Below the pieces are notes generated by a model. That model saw nothing but the letters and a program-made list of their open reading frames with translations, made no database searches and was not told the DNA's origin. A stretch of DNA of 40,409 nucleotides, taken from contig JAFUYE010000137.1 in the NCBI GenBank assembly GCA_017470715.1, forward strand, positions 1 through 40,409, read 5' to 3'. The stretch's first letter is position 1. The number at the start of each line of letters is the position of its first letter. Source of the stretch: Selenomonadaceae bacterium. Lineage in GTDB: Bacteria; Bacillota; Negativicutes; Selenomonadales; Selenomonadaceae. Shown here piece after piece: positions 15,828-23,976 of the stretch. The translations under genes and the position numbers were made by a program.

Positions 15828-18071
15828 TTAACGATTGCGATTTTTTTTCGCAGTGCTTGAATTTGTTCGCTTGTTGTGTTTGCGTTTGAAAGTGTCGACG
15901 ATAATCGGAATGCCCGCAATTTGCTGAGCGATTTTGAAACTCGTCGCGTTGACTTTTTCTTTCGGCAGGACGGAATACGTGTGTTTGGTTTTCTTGCCGG
16001 CTTTGGTGAAGTCGAGCGGGTAACGGTCAATGTCAATGTCGCTGTGCAAAATTTCTTTGACGGTCTCGGAAATTTTTTCGTGCGGATGCGTGAGCAAAAT
16101 TTTTTCGCCCAAAAGGTCGGCAAGTTTGTCCGTGTTCAAATTCGCGTCACCGACAAAAGCAACGGTGAGTTCGCCGGGGATTCGCGCAACGGCTTCAATG
16201 TCGGCATAACCCGCGTCACGATAATCAATCGCCTCCGCCAAAAGTTTCGCGTTAAGTTCGCTGAATTTTTTAAAGAGCGTGTATGCAACTTTGCTTTGAC
16301 TGTGACCGAGCCGCGCCAACATGAATTGATAGCCCGCCAACAAGTTTTTAAATTCGTCGACGCCCTTCGCCAAAATTTCGTTGTTGAAAATGTCGACAAC
16401 CTGATTGTGCATTTTGCCGAGCATTTCATGACCGGGCTTTTTCAAGTCGTTGCGAAGTTTTTCTTTCGCCTCGCGAATTTTTTTCTGCTTGTCGTCGAAC
16501 AGTAACTGAAACAACGCACCGCCGACACCGATAGCGATTCGGGCACCCCAACCGATACCGGGCACGAACAAAAGCAAATTCGGTAACGCCATCGCCGCGA
16601 TTTTTCCCCAAGGCGTCGTGCCTTCGAGTTCGATATTTGTTTTCGTGTTGCCGCTGAACGCAAATTTTAATTCCTGCGTCAATTCGTCGGAAAGTTCCTT
16701 GCGCTTGCGTTCACATTCGCCCGCAAGTTCCTGCAACAGTTGCTGATAACGTTGGTCGAAGTGCGCGCTCTGCAAACGCTGTTGCCAGTGTTCGTTGACT
16801 TTGTCGTCTTCGTAATGATTTTCGGCGAAATTGTAAATCAGGTTGTCGAGTTCTTCGGACAAAGTTTTGTAAAGCCCGTCGAGTTTTTGCTGTGAGCGTT
16901 CCAAAAATTTTTCGCGCCACCTGCCGAGTTGTTGCCGCTTGTCAAACCAAATATCGCTTTCGAGCACAGTGTTGGCGGCCTGTTCGTAAATTTTCAAGAT
17001 AATGTTGCTCATCGGGACGGCAACGCTGTCGGCGAAAGTTTTTATCCGCAAAAATCTGCCGTCACTGCGAACTTTGTCAAGAATAAAATCTTCGACTTCG
17101 ACGAAGCGGCTGAGTTCAAAAACTTGCGGATTTTTGTCCTGCGATTGGTACGCGCTCAAAAGATGCGTGGCGACAAATTTAATATTGCTCCAGTCTTGAT
17201 TGTGGCTTGCGGAAAATTTTTTAAACTGCTCAATCGTGGCGTCAATCGTCGACGTGTCGGCAAGTTTGTCCTGCAAGTCCTCAATGTCGAGTTCGTCGTT
17301 GATGTTGAACGCCATCTTGACATTGATGACGCCGAGGACGGGTTTGCCGAAACTTTTCAACTGCGCAAGTTTTTCCGCTTCGTCGGGTTGCGGGGCGTCG
17401 CTGGTCAACAGAAACAAAATCAAGTCCGCAGATTTCGCCGCCTCAAGTGCAAGTCGTTCGTCCGTTTGACCGCCGAAAGCCGAAATGCCGGGCACGTCGG
17501 TAATTTTTAAGCCGTTCCAGTGATAATCGCGAACGTCAAGCGTCGTGCGTTGCGCGCCCTTGCCGATTGATTGCCCGTTGCCGTGCGTCAAAATTTCCAT
17601 CAGCGTCGACTTGCCCGCCATTGTTCGCCCGTAAACGACGATTGAAAATTCCCGTGAACGTTCGCGCAAAAGTTTCAAGTCGTTGCCAATCGGATTGACA
17701 ACCTCAAACAGTCGGCGAAGTTCGTTGCGTTGCTCTTTGACCAAATCCGTATTTTGAATTCGATCGACTTGATTTTGTTCGCGGTCGGTTTGATTGAGTT
17801 TGTCCGCCGCGTCGTTGAGCGTCGACTGAATTTCGTCGTAATTGGTTTTCGCCAACTTGTAGCCTTCTTCGGCGGTCTTGCGACATTTGACAAGTTCGTC
17901 GTCAAGTAAACCGATGTTTGACCTGCGCGGAGTTGAAAATTTTTTCGACGTGTCGGAAATTTTTTCGGACGCCGTGCCCATGAATTCAGCCAAAGATTTT
18001 CCGCAAGCCATGCAAAATTTTACGTCTTGCCGAATAATTTTTGAGCCGCAGTACGGACAGAAATTTAACAT
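15828..18071 (-). CDS. Zinc-ribbon dynamin-like GTPase
   Basis: This 747-residue protein opens with a zinc ribbon (C5-x2-C8 and C20-x2-C23). A helical linker follows, then a GTPase domain with P loop GRTMAGKST (148-156), a threonine-bearing switch (AQRTTLDVRDYHW) and G3 DVPG (192-195). The G4 position reads NVKM (250-253) instead of NKxD, so base specificity may be relaxed. Long coiled-coil helices lead to a hydrophobic segment at about 490-525 (ALPNLLLFVPGIGWGARIAI), more helices, a block beginning ELTVAFVGDANLNTDKLADL, and a very basic C-terminus. The ATG at 18069-18071 follows GAGGTGACGTG; a GTG directly upstream is an alternative. It has its own promoter and is co-transcribed with the second dynamin-like gene. 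Confidence 0.83.
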   Translation of the reverse strand: MLNFCPYCGSKIIRQDVKFCMACGKSLAEFMGTASEKISDTSKKFSTPRRSNIGLLDDELVKCRKTAEEGYKLAKTNYDEIQSTLNDAADKLNQTDREQNQVDRIQNTDLVKEQRNELRRLFEVVNPIGNDLKLLRERSREFSIVVYGRTMAGKSTLMEILTHGNGQSIGKGAQRTTLDVRDYHWNGLKITDVPGISAFGGQTDERLALEAAKSADLILFLLTSDAPQPDEAEKLAQLKSFGKPVLGVINVKMAFNINDELDIEDLQDKLADTSTIDATIEQFKKFSASHNQDWSNIKFVATHLLSAYQSQDKNPQVFELSRFVEVEDFILDKVRSDGRFLRIKTFADSVAVPMSNIILKIYEQAANTVLESDIWFDKRQQLGRWREKFLERSQQKLDGLYKTLSEELDNLIYNFAENHYEDDKVNEHWQQRLQSAHFDQRYQQLLQELAGECERKRKELSDELTQELKFAFSGNTKTNIELEGTTPWGKIAAMALPNLLLFVPGIGWGARIAIGVGGALFQLLFDDKQKKIREAKEKLRNDLKKPGHEMLGKMHNQVVDIFNNEILAKGVDEFKNLLAGYQFMLARLGHSQSKVAYTLFKKFSELNAKLLAEAIDYRDAGYADIEAVARIPGELTVAFVGDANLNTDKLADLLGEKILLTHPHEKISETVKEILHSDIDIDRYPLDFTKAGKKTKHTYSVLPKEKVNATSFKIAQQIAGIPIIVDTFKRKHNKRTNSSTAKKNRNR

Positions 18072-18103
18072 CACGTCACCTCGTTTATCGGAAATTTTGT
18101 TGA

Positions 18104-18132
18104 AGATAAAACTTTTGATTATCCGTTGTCAA
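18104..18132 (-). promoter_or_regulatory. Promoter of the dynamin-like operon
   Basis: On the minus strand TTGACA (18132-18127, consensus -35), a 17-base spacer and TTATCT (18109-18104). It lies between the terminator of the upstream operon and the zinc-ribbon GTPase start. Confidence 0.75.
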
Positions 18133-18136
18133 GTTG

Positions 18137-18170
18137 AAAAAAAATCCCGTCGACGAATCGGCGGGAAATT
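18137..18170 (-). terminator. Rho-independent terminator after the YkgJ-type gene
   Basis: On the minus strand TCCCGCCGA (18166-18158) pairs with TCGACGGGA (loop 18157-18154, second arm 18153-18145), followed by eight T (18144-18137). It separates the smpB-OGT operon from the dynamin operon. The stem is nearly the same as in the terminator at 13979-14013. Confidence 0.85.
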
Positions 18171-18173
18171 TTT

Positions 18174-18440
18174 TTAAGTTTGCGAGCGAAATTTTTTGCA
18201 CAGCTCTTTGTTGATTCGGTAAAATTCTTCGCGGCTCATTTCGTGCGACAAATTTTTTTCGTAAAACTCATCGACGCGACAAAAAATCGGGCGCGTTTCG
18301 TAAATCGTGCAAAGATTGGTTGCCTCGTCCAGAAATTTACAGACACCGTCAGCCCGCGCCATGTGCCGTGCCAAAATTGTTTGACCGACGCGGCGACAAC
18401 ATTGCCCGCAACGTTCACACGGAAATTTGTCACTTATCAC
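18174..18440 (-). CDS. YkgJ-type cysteine-cluster protein
   Basis: This 88-residue protein has a CERCGQCC cluster (residues 8-15), then VCKFLDEATNLCTIYETRPIFC. This is the pattern of the YkgJ/UPF0153 metal-chelating cysteine-cluster family, whose function is poorly known. The GTG start (18438-18440) overlaps the stop region of the preceding gene by 11 bases and has AAGGGG upstream. The longer reading frame, which begins further upstream, lies inside the neighbouring gene and lacks a ribosome site. It is the last gene of its operon. Confidence 0.8.
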   Translation of the reverse strand: MISDKFPCERCGQCCRRVGQTILARHMARADGVCKFLDEATNLCTIYETRPIFCRVDEFYEKNLSHEMSREEFYRINKELCKKFRSQT

Positions 18441-18786
18441 GTTGTTGCCCCTTGTGAAAGGCATCCAAAAAATTTTTCGACTTGGCGCGAATTCGTTCGT
18501 CGCGTTGTTCTTCGCCGGCTTTGGCAATGTTGACGAGTTTTTCGGCAAGCGTCGCGGAACGTTGCTCAAGTTTTGCGTCGGAAGATTTATCGACTTTGGG
18601 ACGTGCCGCCGACATCAAAGCTCCGACATTAACGTTGCCGGTTGCGCCCGAACTTGCGTTGATAATTTTCGTCACGGTATTTGCGTGTTGCAATTCTTTG
18701 CGACGAATCTCCGCAAGAATTTCCGGCGGAACTTCATCTTCGGAAATAATTCGCGTCGTTTCGGTGACGCGTTCATCAGAAAACAT
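18430..18786 (-). CDS. Hypothetical protein, helical, 118 residues
   Basis: A soluble, charged and probably helical protein with no recognised motif. It opens MFSDERVTETTRIISEDEVP, has a Gly/Ala/Ser-rich middle and ends in a Lys/Arg/Glu-rich stretch. The ATG at 18784-18786 follows a near-perfect GGAGGTGA, 4 bases before the start, so it is likely well translated. It overlaps the YkgJ-type gene by 11 bases, implying coupled expression. No function is proposed. Confidence 0.8.
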   Translation of the reverse strand: MFSDERVTETTRIISEDEVPPEILAEIRRKELQHANTVTKIINASSGATGNVNVGALMSAARPKVDKSSDAKLEQRSATLAEKLVNIAKAGEEQRDERIRAKSKNFLDAFHKGQQRDK

Positions 18787-18819
18787 TAAATCACCTCCGA
18801 AATATATCAAAGCGTTCGT

Positions 18820-19671
18820 TCAGAAAAGTTTGCCCTTGTTCAGCCCGCCAATCGGAAATTTTTTCGGCAGAAAATTTTTGTCGCTCGTGCCTTTGAAAAT
18901 AACATTGTCGACATATTTGTTGACGCGTTTGGAAATATTTTTCGCCGAATCGTCAACGGATTCATGAAACGCACGCGTCCAAGGGTCGTCGAAATTTTTG
19001 CCGCCGTTGTGGTGCTTGACCGCTTGCCCGACGAAATTGTCATACCAAAGAACTTTGCCGGTTTCAACGTCAATAAATTGCATCGTGACGACGGTGTTGA
19101 GCGCGGTGCGTTTCGTCAAAAAAGCTCCGCCCAAACCGAGCAAACCGACAGCCGAACCGACACGCCGCAAAGTTTTATCGCTGCTTTTGTTGCCGGAACC
19201 GCCGAGCGAAAGTCCGCCGCCGACAATGCTGGTTATCATGCCGATAGTTTCGTCATCGACTTTCGTCAAGCCGAGCGCAAGCACTTCGCAACGCACGACG
19301 TAATTCGCGCCGAGATTTTGATAACTTTGCCGGTCGAAGTCTGCGGGAGTTTCGACGTTTGCGGGCAACTCCACCGCGTCGAAAATCAAAAGTTCGCCCA
19401 AATTGCCGACGCCTTCAGCTTTTGCGTTGGGAATTACTCCGTCCGGAAATTTTTCGCCGACGACATTAACAAGTTTTTTCTCGACAAGCCGCGTCGACAA
19501 ATAATTTTCAAGCAATGTCGCCGTGTTGAAATCTTTGTGTCGCGTGCCGTCAACGACTTCGACAGCAATTCGGATTCGATCTTCTTCGGGAATTTCGGTT
19601 TTCTTCGCCGACGCCGCTCCGTGAAACATCAGCAAAATCGTCAGGCACATCAGGAAAAATTTTTTCGTCAT
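18820..19671 (-). CDS. Secreted CsgG-like protein
   Basis: This 283-residue protein has a signal peptide (MTKKFFLMCLTILLMFHGAA, cut after ASA near 22). It shows a weak CsgG/curli-assembly-like pattern: an early IRIAVEVVDG strand, LLENYLSTRLVEKKLVNVVG, LGANYVVRCEVLALG, a Gly-rich segment GGGLSLGGSG, then MQFIDVETGKVLWYDNFVG. The last motif is the recurrent CsgG-like VDvxTGxvlw. There is no lipobox Cys, so it would be soluble periplasmic or outer-membrane associated. The start follows GGGGGGCGAAGTC. It is co-transcribed with the OGT-like gene 30 bases upstream. The family assignment is tentative. Confidence 0.75.
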   Translation of the reverse strand: MTKKFFLMCLTILLMFHGAASAKKTEIPEEDRIRIAVEVVDGTRHKDFNTATLLENYLSTRLVEKKLVNVVGEKFPDGVIPNAKAEGVGNLGELLIFDAVELPANVETPADFDRQSYQNLGANYVVRCEVLALGLTKVDDETIGMITSIVGGGLSLGGSGNKSSDKTLRRVGSAVGLLGLGGAFLTKRTALNTVVTMQFIDVETGKVLWYDNFVGQAVKHHNGGKNFDDPWTRAFHESVDDSAKNISKRVNKYVDNVIFKGTSDKNFLPKKFPIGGLNKGKLF

Positions 19672-19701
19672 GACTTCGCCCCCCAGAAAATTTTTTTGAA
19701 A

Positions 19702-21270
19702 TTATACAACAGGCGGGCGGGCGTCAACAAGAATTTTGGCGAAAACTTTTTCGATATTGCGAATGTAAGCGTTGCCGTCCATGAGCGGAGAATTTTTCAT
19801 CATGTCGCGCAGATTTCGGCGGAGCAACGTCAACAGTTCCGAATCGTTCGCCAACATAACGGCACGCGAAATATATTCGTCGACATTATCAACGGCAAGT
19901 TCGGGCAAACCGACGTTCGTCAACATACTCAAGCCGAAACGCGTCCCGTGACGAGTGCCGTATAAACTGACGACGGGCACGCCCATCCAAAACGCCTCGC
20001 AAGTGGTGACGCCGCCGGTGTATGGGAATGTGTCAAGCGCAATGTCCATTTCGTTGTACTCGAAAATATATTTGTTGCTGTAGCCGCGCATGTCCACGCG
20101 TGAAATGCCGAAGCCGAATTTTTTCAAACGGTTGCCGATATATTTTTTGCCGTCGTCCGTGTTGAAAATTTGGTGCTTGAGGATAATTCGACTGCCGGGC
20201 ACGCGGTCAAGAATTTTTTTCCACACGGACAACATTTCGTCGGTGACTTTGCTGAAATTGTTAAAGCTGCCGAACGTCACGTAACCTTTTTGCAAACACG
20301 GCGGCTCCGTTGCGTGCTCAACATTTGTCAGCTGCGAATTGTAACAAAAATGCGTCTGCGGCATTCGGATTAATTTTTCGGTGAACCAACTTTCGTCGCC
20401 CGCGCAGTAAATATCCGACAAAAAATAATCGAAACAATCAAGCCCCGTCGAATTCATGTAGCCGATACCGCAAATTTGCACGGTCGCGGGACGATACACC
20501 GCCACACGCAGACGATTGCCCGCCGTATGTCCCGACAAGTCAAACAAAATATCAATCTCGTCGTCGCGAATAAGTTTCGCCGCGTCTTCGTCCGACAATT
20601 TGCAAATGTCACGCCAATTTTGCGCCGTTGAGCTTAAATATTCGGTGACGTTGTCGGGCTTTTCCGCTGACGAATAAAGATAGGTCTCGAAAAAATTTTT
20701 GTCCAGGTCGCTTATCAATTCCCAGCTCCACGCCATCACCGCGTGCCATCTGAAATCCGCAGACAGAAAACCGACGCGAATTTTTTTGTGCGCGTAAACT
20801 TTAGGCTCGAAAGGCACAATGTCCGACGAACATTTTTTGTAGTCGTCATAAAGTTCGTCGAAATCTGCGCGGGAAAATTTTTCGGAGTTGTTCGCGGCAA
20901 AAATCGCGTTGCTTATTTCGGTGCACGCCTCAAGATTATTGCGGGAAGTTTGGGCGGACAAGAGCAAAAGTTTCACGCCGTTTTCGGGCATACCCAGTCG
21001 AATGCACGCCATACCCATAATGTTGAGCGCGTCCGACATAAGAAATTTTTCGTTGGTCAACGCAATGTCCAGACGCGACAAAAGTTTTTCGGCAAGCGGC
21101 AACAATTCGACGGTGCGTCCCTGTTCGCGCAAAATGTAAGCTTCAAGCAGATAAGGTTTCTTCCACGTCGGTTCCAAAATTTTCAGCTCGTCGACAAGTT
21201 TCAATGACTCATCAAAATTTTTGGACTTGAACTTGTCGAGTGCCGTCGAATAAATTTCTAAACTGTTCAT
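19702..21270 (-). CDS. OGT/SPINDLY-like protein O-glycosyltransferase (GT41), copy 1
   Basis: This 522-residue protein has an N-terminal region of TPR-like helical repeats (about 1-135). A GT41 catalytic domain follows: KKIRVGFLSADFRWHAV, DILFDLSGHTAGNRLRV, RPATVQICGIGYMNSTGLDC, then VTFGSFNNFSKV and LDTFPYTGGVTTCEAFWMGV. The last motif is the nucleotide-sugar diphosphate region of O-GlcNAc transferases. The conserved His in FRWHAV and DLSGHT matches OGT and SPINDLY. Such enzymes glycosylate Ser/Thr of cytoplasmic proteins, including flagellins in some bacteria. It is 68% or so alike by eye to copy 2 (22380-23960), with long identical DNA runs in the C-terminal half. GAGG precedes the ATG. 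A FliB-like gene nearby makes flagellin a reasonable target (inference). Confidence 0.88.
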   Translation of the reverse strand: MNSLEIYSTALDKFKSKNFDESLKLVDELKILEPTWKKPYLLEAYILREQGRTVELLPLAEKLLSRLDIALTNEKFLMSDALNIMGMACIRLGMPENGVKLLLLSAQTSRNNLEACTEISNAIFAANNSEKFSRADFDELYDDYKKCSSDIVPFEPKVYAHKKIRVGFLSADFRWHAVMAWSWELISDLDKNFFETYLYSSAEKPDNVTEYLSSTAQNWRDICKLSDEDAAKLIRDDEIDILFDLSGHTAGNRLRVAVYRPATVQICGIGYMNSTGLDCFDYFLSDIYCAGDESWFTEKLIRMPQTHFCYNSQLTNVEHATEPPCLQKGYVTFGSFNNFSKVTDEMLSVWKKILDRVPGSRIILKHQIFNTDDGKKYIGNRLKKFGFGISRVDMRGYSNKYIFEYNEMDIALDTFPYTGGVTTCEAFWMGVPVVSLYGTRHGTRFGLSMLTNVGLPELAVDNVDEYISRAVMLANDSELLTLLRRNLRDMMKNSPLMDGNAYIRNIEKVFAKILVDARPPVV

Positions 21271-21285
21271 GTAAAATTTTCCTCG

Positions 21286-21819
21286 TTAAACGGTCGGCGC
21301 ATTTTTAATTTTTTGTGCAAACGCAGGTTTGTCGCCTCTGTCGAAGGGAGCATCTTTGTCGACAAGTTTTATCTGCAACGCCTCCATGCGAAGTGACGCG
21401 CCCGCAGTTCCGGCAGGTTCGCCGTTTTTCGCCCAACCGAGCCAACCGACATTTTGAACGTGCGCCCGATAGTAAACGTCAAAATATTGTTCCGTGCGTC
21501 CGACAAGTTGAATGCGAATTGCTTCCATGCGCAAATTTTGTCCGACGGTGCCGGAAGTGTCGCCCGCGTAAACCCAATTTTGCCAGCCGAGATTTTGCAC
21601 GTGTGCGCTGTATTTGATGCCGCCGTTAAAATTTATAATCAACGCTTCAAGTCGCCGCGCCTGCATTGTCGTGCCGGCAACTTCGCCGTCGCCGACAGGT
21701 TGCATCCAGCCGATTCCTTCGACGTTGGCTTGATAGGAAAAATTTTCGTTGGCGGAAACATTTTGCGTAACAAAAAAAATAACCGCCCAAACCAGTGCGG
21801 CAAAAATTTTACGAATCAT
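21286..21819 (-). CDS. Secreted protein with three ChW repeats
   Basis: This 177-residue protein has a signal peptide ([20 protein letters not shown], cut near residue 23) and three ChW (clostridial hydrophobic W) repeats: [28 protein letters not shown] and [14 protein letters not shown]. Each is followed by GxxAGTxxxxxRxEAxxI. ChW repeats are thought to mediate surface or carbohydrate attachment; here they make up almost the whole mature protein, so it could be a small adhesin or wall-binding module. The ATG overlaps the restored smpB stop as ATGA, with GGAG 9 bases upstream. It lies between smpB and the OGT-like gene. Confidence 0.88.
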   Translation of the reverse strand: MIRKIFAALVWAVIFFVTQNVSANENFSYQANVEGIGWMQPVGDGEVAGTTMQARRLEALIINFNGGIKYSAHVQNLGWQNWVYAGDTSGTVGQNLRMEAIRIQLVGRTEQYFDVYYRAHVQNVGWLGWAKNGEPAGTAGASLRMEALQIKLVDKDAPFDRGDKPAFAQKIKNAPTV

Positions 21820-22279
21820 TTCGATCGCTCCTTAAGTGCCCGTTCGACTTCGCGTTGAGCGGATTTTTCGTGCAAGGCTTCGCGTTTGTCGTAATTGTGT
21901 TTGCCGCTCGCCAAAGCCAGCTCCATTTTGCACGACCTTTTTTGAAGTAAATCTTCAGCGGTATCAGCGTGAAACCTTTTTCGCGGGTCTTGCCGAAGAG
22001 TTTAAGAATTTCGCGCTTGTGGAGCAACAATTTTCTGCGGCGCAACGGTTCATGATTAAAAATGTTTCCCTGCTCATACGGGCTGATATGCATGTGCTCG
22101 ACGAAAATTTCACCGTCTTTGACTTCGGCATAACTGTCGCGCAGGTTCGCCTTGCCCGCCCGCAAACTTTTGACTTCGGTGCCTTTGAGTTCGATACCGG
22201 CTTCGTAAGTCTCGTGAATGAAATAATCGTGGCGTGCTTTGCGATTTTCACACGCGATGCGAATTTCGTTTTTGACCAT
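21809..22279 (-). CDS. smpB: SmpB (tmRNA-binding protein), 3' end frameshifted
   Basis: SmpB binds tmRNA for trans-translation rescue of stalled ribosomes. The first ~115 residues match: [53 protein letters not shown] and [13 protein letters not shown]. The frame then shifts. The run of four A (plus strand TTTT at 21926-21929) needs one more A to read [19 protein letters not shown], the normal C-terminus, ending at TGA 21816-21818. That restored stop overlaps the next ATG as ATGA, which argues that the intact frame is the ancestral one. As written, the tail becomes [10 protein letters not shown] and stops at 21809. The start ATG (22277-22279) follows GAGGTGATTTTT. This is either a real loss of the essential tail or a sequencing error. 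Confidence 0.9.
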   Translation of the reverse strand: MVKNEIRIACENRKARHDYFIHETYEAGIELKGTEVKSLRAGKANLRDSYAEVKDGEIFVEHMHISPYEQGNIFNHEPLRRRKLLLHKREILKLFGKTREKGFTLIPLKIYFKKGRAKWSWLWRAANTITTNAKPCTKNPLNAKSNGHLRSDRNDS

Positions 22280-22297
22280 AAAAATCACCTCGTCGCA

Positions 22298-22326
22298 ATG
22301 ATAGCAACCGCGAAACTTTTTGGCAA
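22298..22326 (-). promoter_or_regulatory. Promoter of the smpB operon
   Basis: On the minus strand TTGCCA (22326-22321), a 17-base spacer and TATCAT (22303-22298) preceded by TGC (extended -10). It lies between the heptamer repeat and smpB. Confidence 0.75.
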
Positions 22327-22344
22327 CTTAAAAATCGTTAAGTC

Positions 22345-22372
22345 AAGGGACAAGGGGTAAGGGAAAAGGGAC
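22345..22372. repeat. Heptamer tandem repeat AAGGG(A/G)N x4
   Basis: AAGGGAC, AAGGGGT, AAGGGAA and AAGGGAC follow directly (22345-22372), then AAGT. This is the second four-unit heptamer array in the window and, like the one at 7321, it abuts the 3' end of a minus-strand gene (OGT copy 2 stops at 22380). It does not form a hairpin. Confidence 0.8.
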
Positions 22373-22379
22373 AAGTATT

Positions 22380-23960
22380 TTATCGCTTATCACGCAGATA
22401 ACGTTTCTGCGCGTCGAGAAGAATTTCGGCAAAAATTTTTTCTATCTCGCGAACGTAAGCATTGCCGTCCATGAGCGGAGATTTTTTCATCATGCCGCGC
22501 AGATTTCGACGCAACAACGTCAACAATTCAAAATCGTTGGCAAGCATGACGGCACGCGAAATATATTCGTCGACGTTATCAACGGCAAGTTCCGGCAAGC
22601 CGACGTTTGTCAACATACTCAAGCCGAAACGCGTCCCGTGATTGTCACCGTACAGACTGACGACGGGCACGCCCATCCAAAACGCTTCGCAAGTGGTGAC
22701 GCCGCCGGTGTATGGGAATGTGTCAAGCGCAATGTCCATTTCGTTGTATTGCTCAAGATAATCGAACGAATAGCCGCGCATGTCCACGCGTGAAACGTCA
22801 AAGCCCAAAGTTTTCAGCCGTTCGCTGATAAAATTTTTGCTGTCGTCGGAATTAAAAACTTTGTGCTTAAGCAACAATCGACTGTTCGGCACGCGATCAA
22901 GAATTTTTTTCCACACGGACAACATTTTATCTGTGACTTTGACGAAATTGTTAAAGCTACCGAAAGTTACGTAACCTTTGCGAAGACACGGCGGTTCCGT
23001 CGCGTGCTCAACTTTCGTCAGCTGTGAATTATAACAAAAATGCGTCTGAGGCATTCGGATTAATTTTTCTGTAAACCAACTTTCGTCGCCCGCACAATGC
23101 ACGTCCGACAAAAAATAATCGAAACAATCAAGCCCCGTCGAATTTATGTAGCCGATTCCCGAAATTTGCACCGTAGCGGGACGATACGCCGCCACGCGAA
23201 GACGATTGCCCGCCGTGTGTCCCGACAAGTCAAACAAAATATCAATTTCGTCGTCGCGAATAATTTTCGCCGCATTTTCGTCCGACAATTTTTCAATGTC
23301 ACGCCATTCGTGCGCCGTCGCCTGAATTGTCTGCGTCATGTCGTCAACGAAACTGTGCGCCGAATAAAAATATGTATCGAAAAATTTTTTGTCGAGTTGC
23401 GTCAACAACGCGAAACTCCAATATGTGACCGGATGTTGATGAAAATCGGCAGACAAAAACCCGACGCGAATTTTTTTGTGATTGTAAGTTTTCGGCTCAA
23501 ACGGGACAATGTCCGACAAAAAATTTTTGTACTCGGCATAAAGTTCGTTGAAGTCTTCGCGAGAAAAATTTTCTAAAGCGTTCGCGACAAAAATTGCATT
23601 GCTCATTGACGCGCAGATTTTCGGAATTTCGTGGTGAAGACGCGCCGCAATTCGATAAAAGTTCACCGCTTCCGCCGTCAAAGACAACACGTCGCAAATT
23701 TGTCCCAATCGATTCGTCGTCTGTGCCGCCCAAAGTTTTTCGTAAGGCAACGAAAGATCCAATCGCGGCAAAAGTTTTATCAGCACGTCGAAAGCACGAA
23801 GATATTCTCCGCGCTCGAAATAAATCCACGCTTCAAGCATGAAGACGCGTTTCACGTCGGGGGCGGATTTTTCCATTTCATCAATTAAAGTCAACGCCGC
23901 GTCGAAATTTTTTGTCGCGTAATGTTCAAATGCCGTCGTCATTTTTTCAAAAAAACTCAA
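22380..23960 (-). CDS. OGT/SPINDLY-like protein O-glycosyltransferase (GT41), copy 2
   Basis: A 526-residue paralog of the gene at 19702-21270 with the same plan: N-terminal TPR-like helices, KKIRVGFLSADFHQHPV, DILFDLSGHTAGNRLRV, STGLDCFDYFLSD, LDTFPYTGGVTTCEAFWMGV and GLPELAVDNVDEYISRAVML. The N-terminal repeats and one segment (YWSFALLTQLDKKFFDTYFY against AWSWELISDLDKNFFETYLY) differ most, as expected if the two copies recognise different acceptors. The start is TTG (23958-23960), with GGAGG 9 bases upstream. It is the last gene of an operon, 16 bases after the aminotransferase. Nothing like a T-run terminator follows; the heptamer repeat does. Confidence 0.88.
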   Translation of the reverse strand: MSFFEKMTTAFEHYATKNFDAALTLIDEMEKSAPDVKRVFMLEAWIYFERGEYLRAFDVLIKLLPRLDLSLPYEKLWAAQTTNRLGQICDVLSLTAEAVNFYRIAARLHHEIPKICASMSNAIFVANALENFSREDFNELYAEYKNFLSDIVPFEPKTYNHKKIRVGFLSADFHQHPVTYWSFALLTQLDKKFFDTYFYSAHSFVDDMTQTIQATAHEWRDIEKLSDENAAKIIRDDEIDILFDLSGHTAGNRLRVAAYRPATVQISGIGYINSTGLDCFDYFLSDVHCAGDESWFTEKLIRMPQTHFCYNSQLTKVEHATEPPCLRKGYVTFGSFNNFVKVTDKMLSVWKKILDRVPNSRLLLKHKVFNSDDSKNFISERLKTLGFDVSRVDMRGYSFDYLEQYNEMDIALDTFPYTGGVTTCEAFWMGVPVVSLYGDNHGTRFGLSMLTNVGLPELAVDNVDEYISRAVMLANDFELLTLLRRNLRGMMKKSPLMDGNAYVREIEKIFAEILLDAQKRYLRDKR

Positions 23961-23976
23961 CGCACGTTGCCTCCGT

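Noticed and set aside
14028-18071. Complete known defence system
   Set aside because: Only the two dynamin-like genes share the operon; no nuclease, toxin, reverse transcriptase or other effector is adjacent, so I call it a candidate only.
18964-19965. Plus-strand open frame of 333 codons opposite the CsgG-like and OGT-like genes
   Set aside because: It spans two minus-strand genes with good starts and has no ribosome site or motif.
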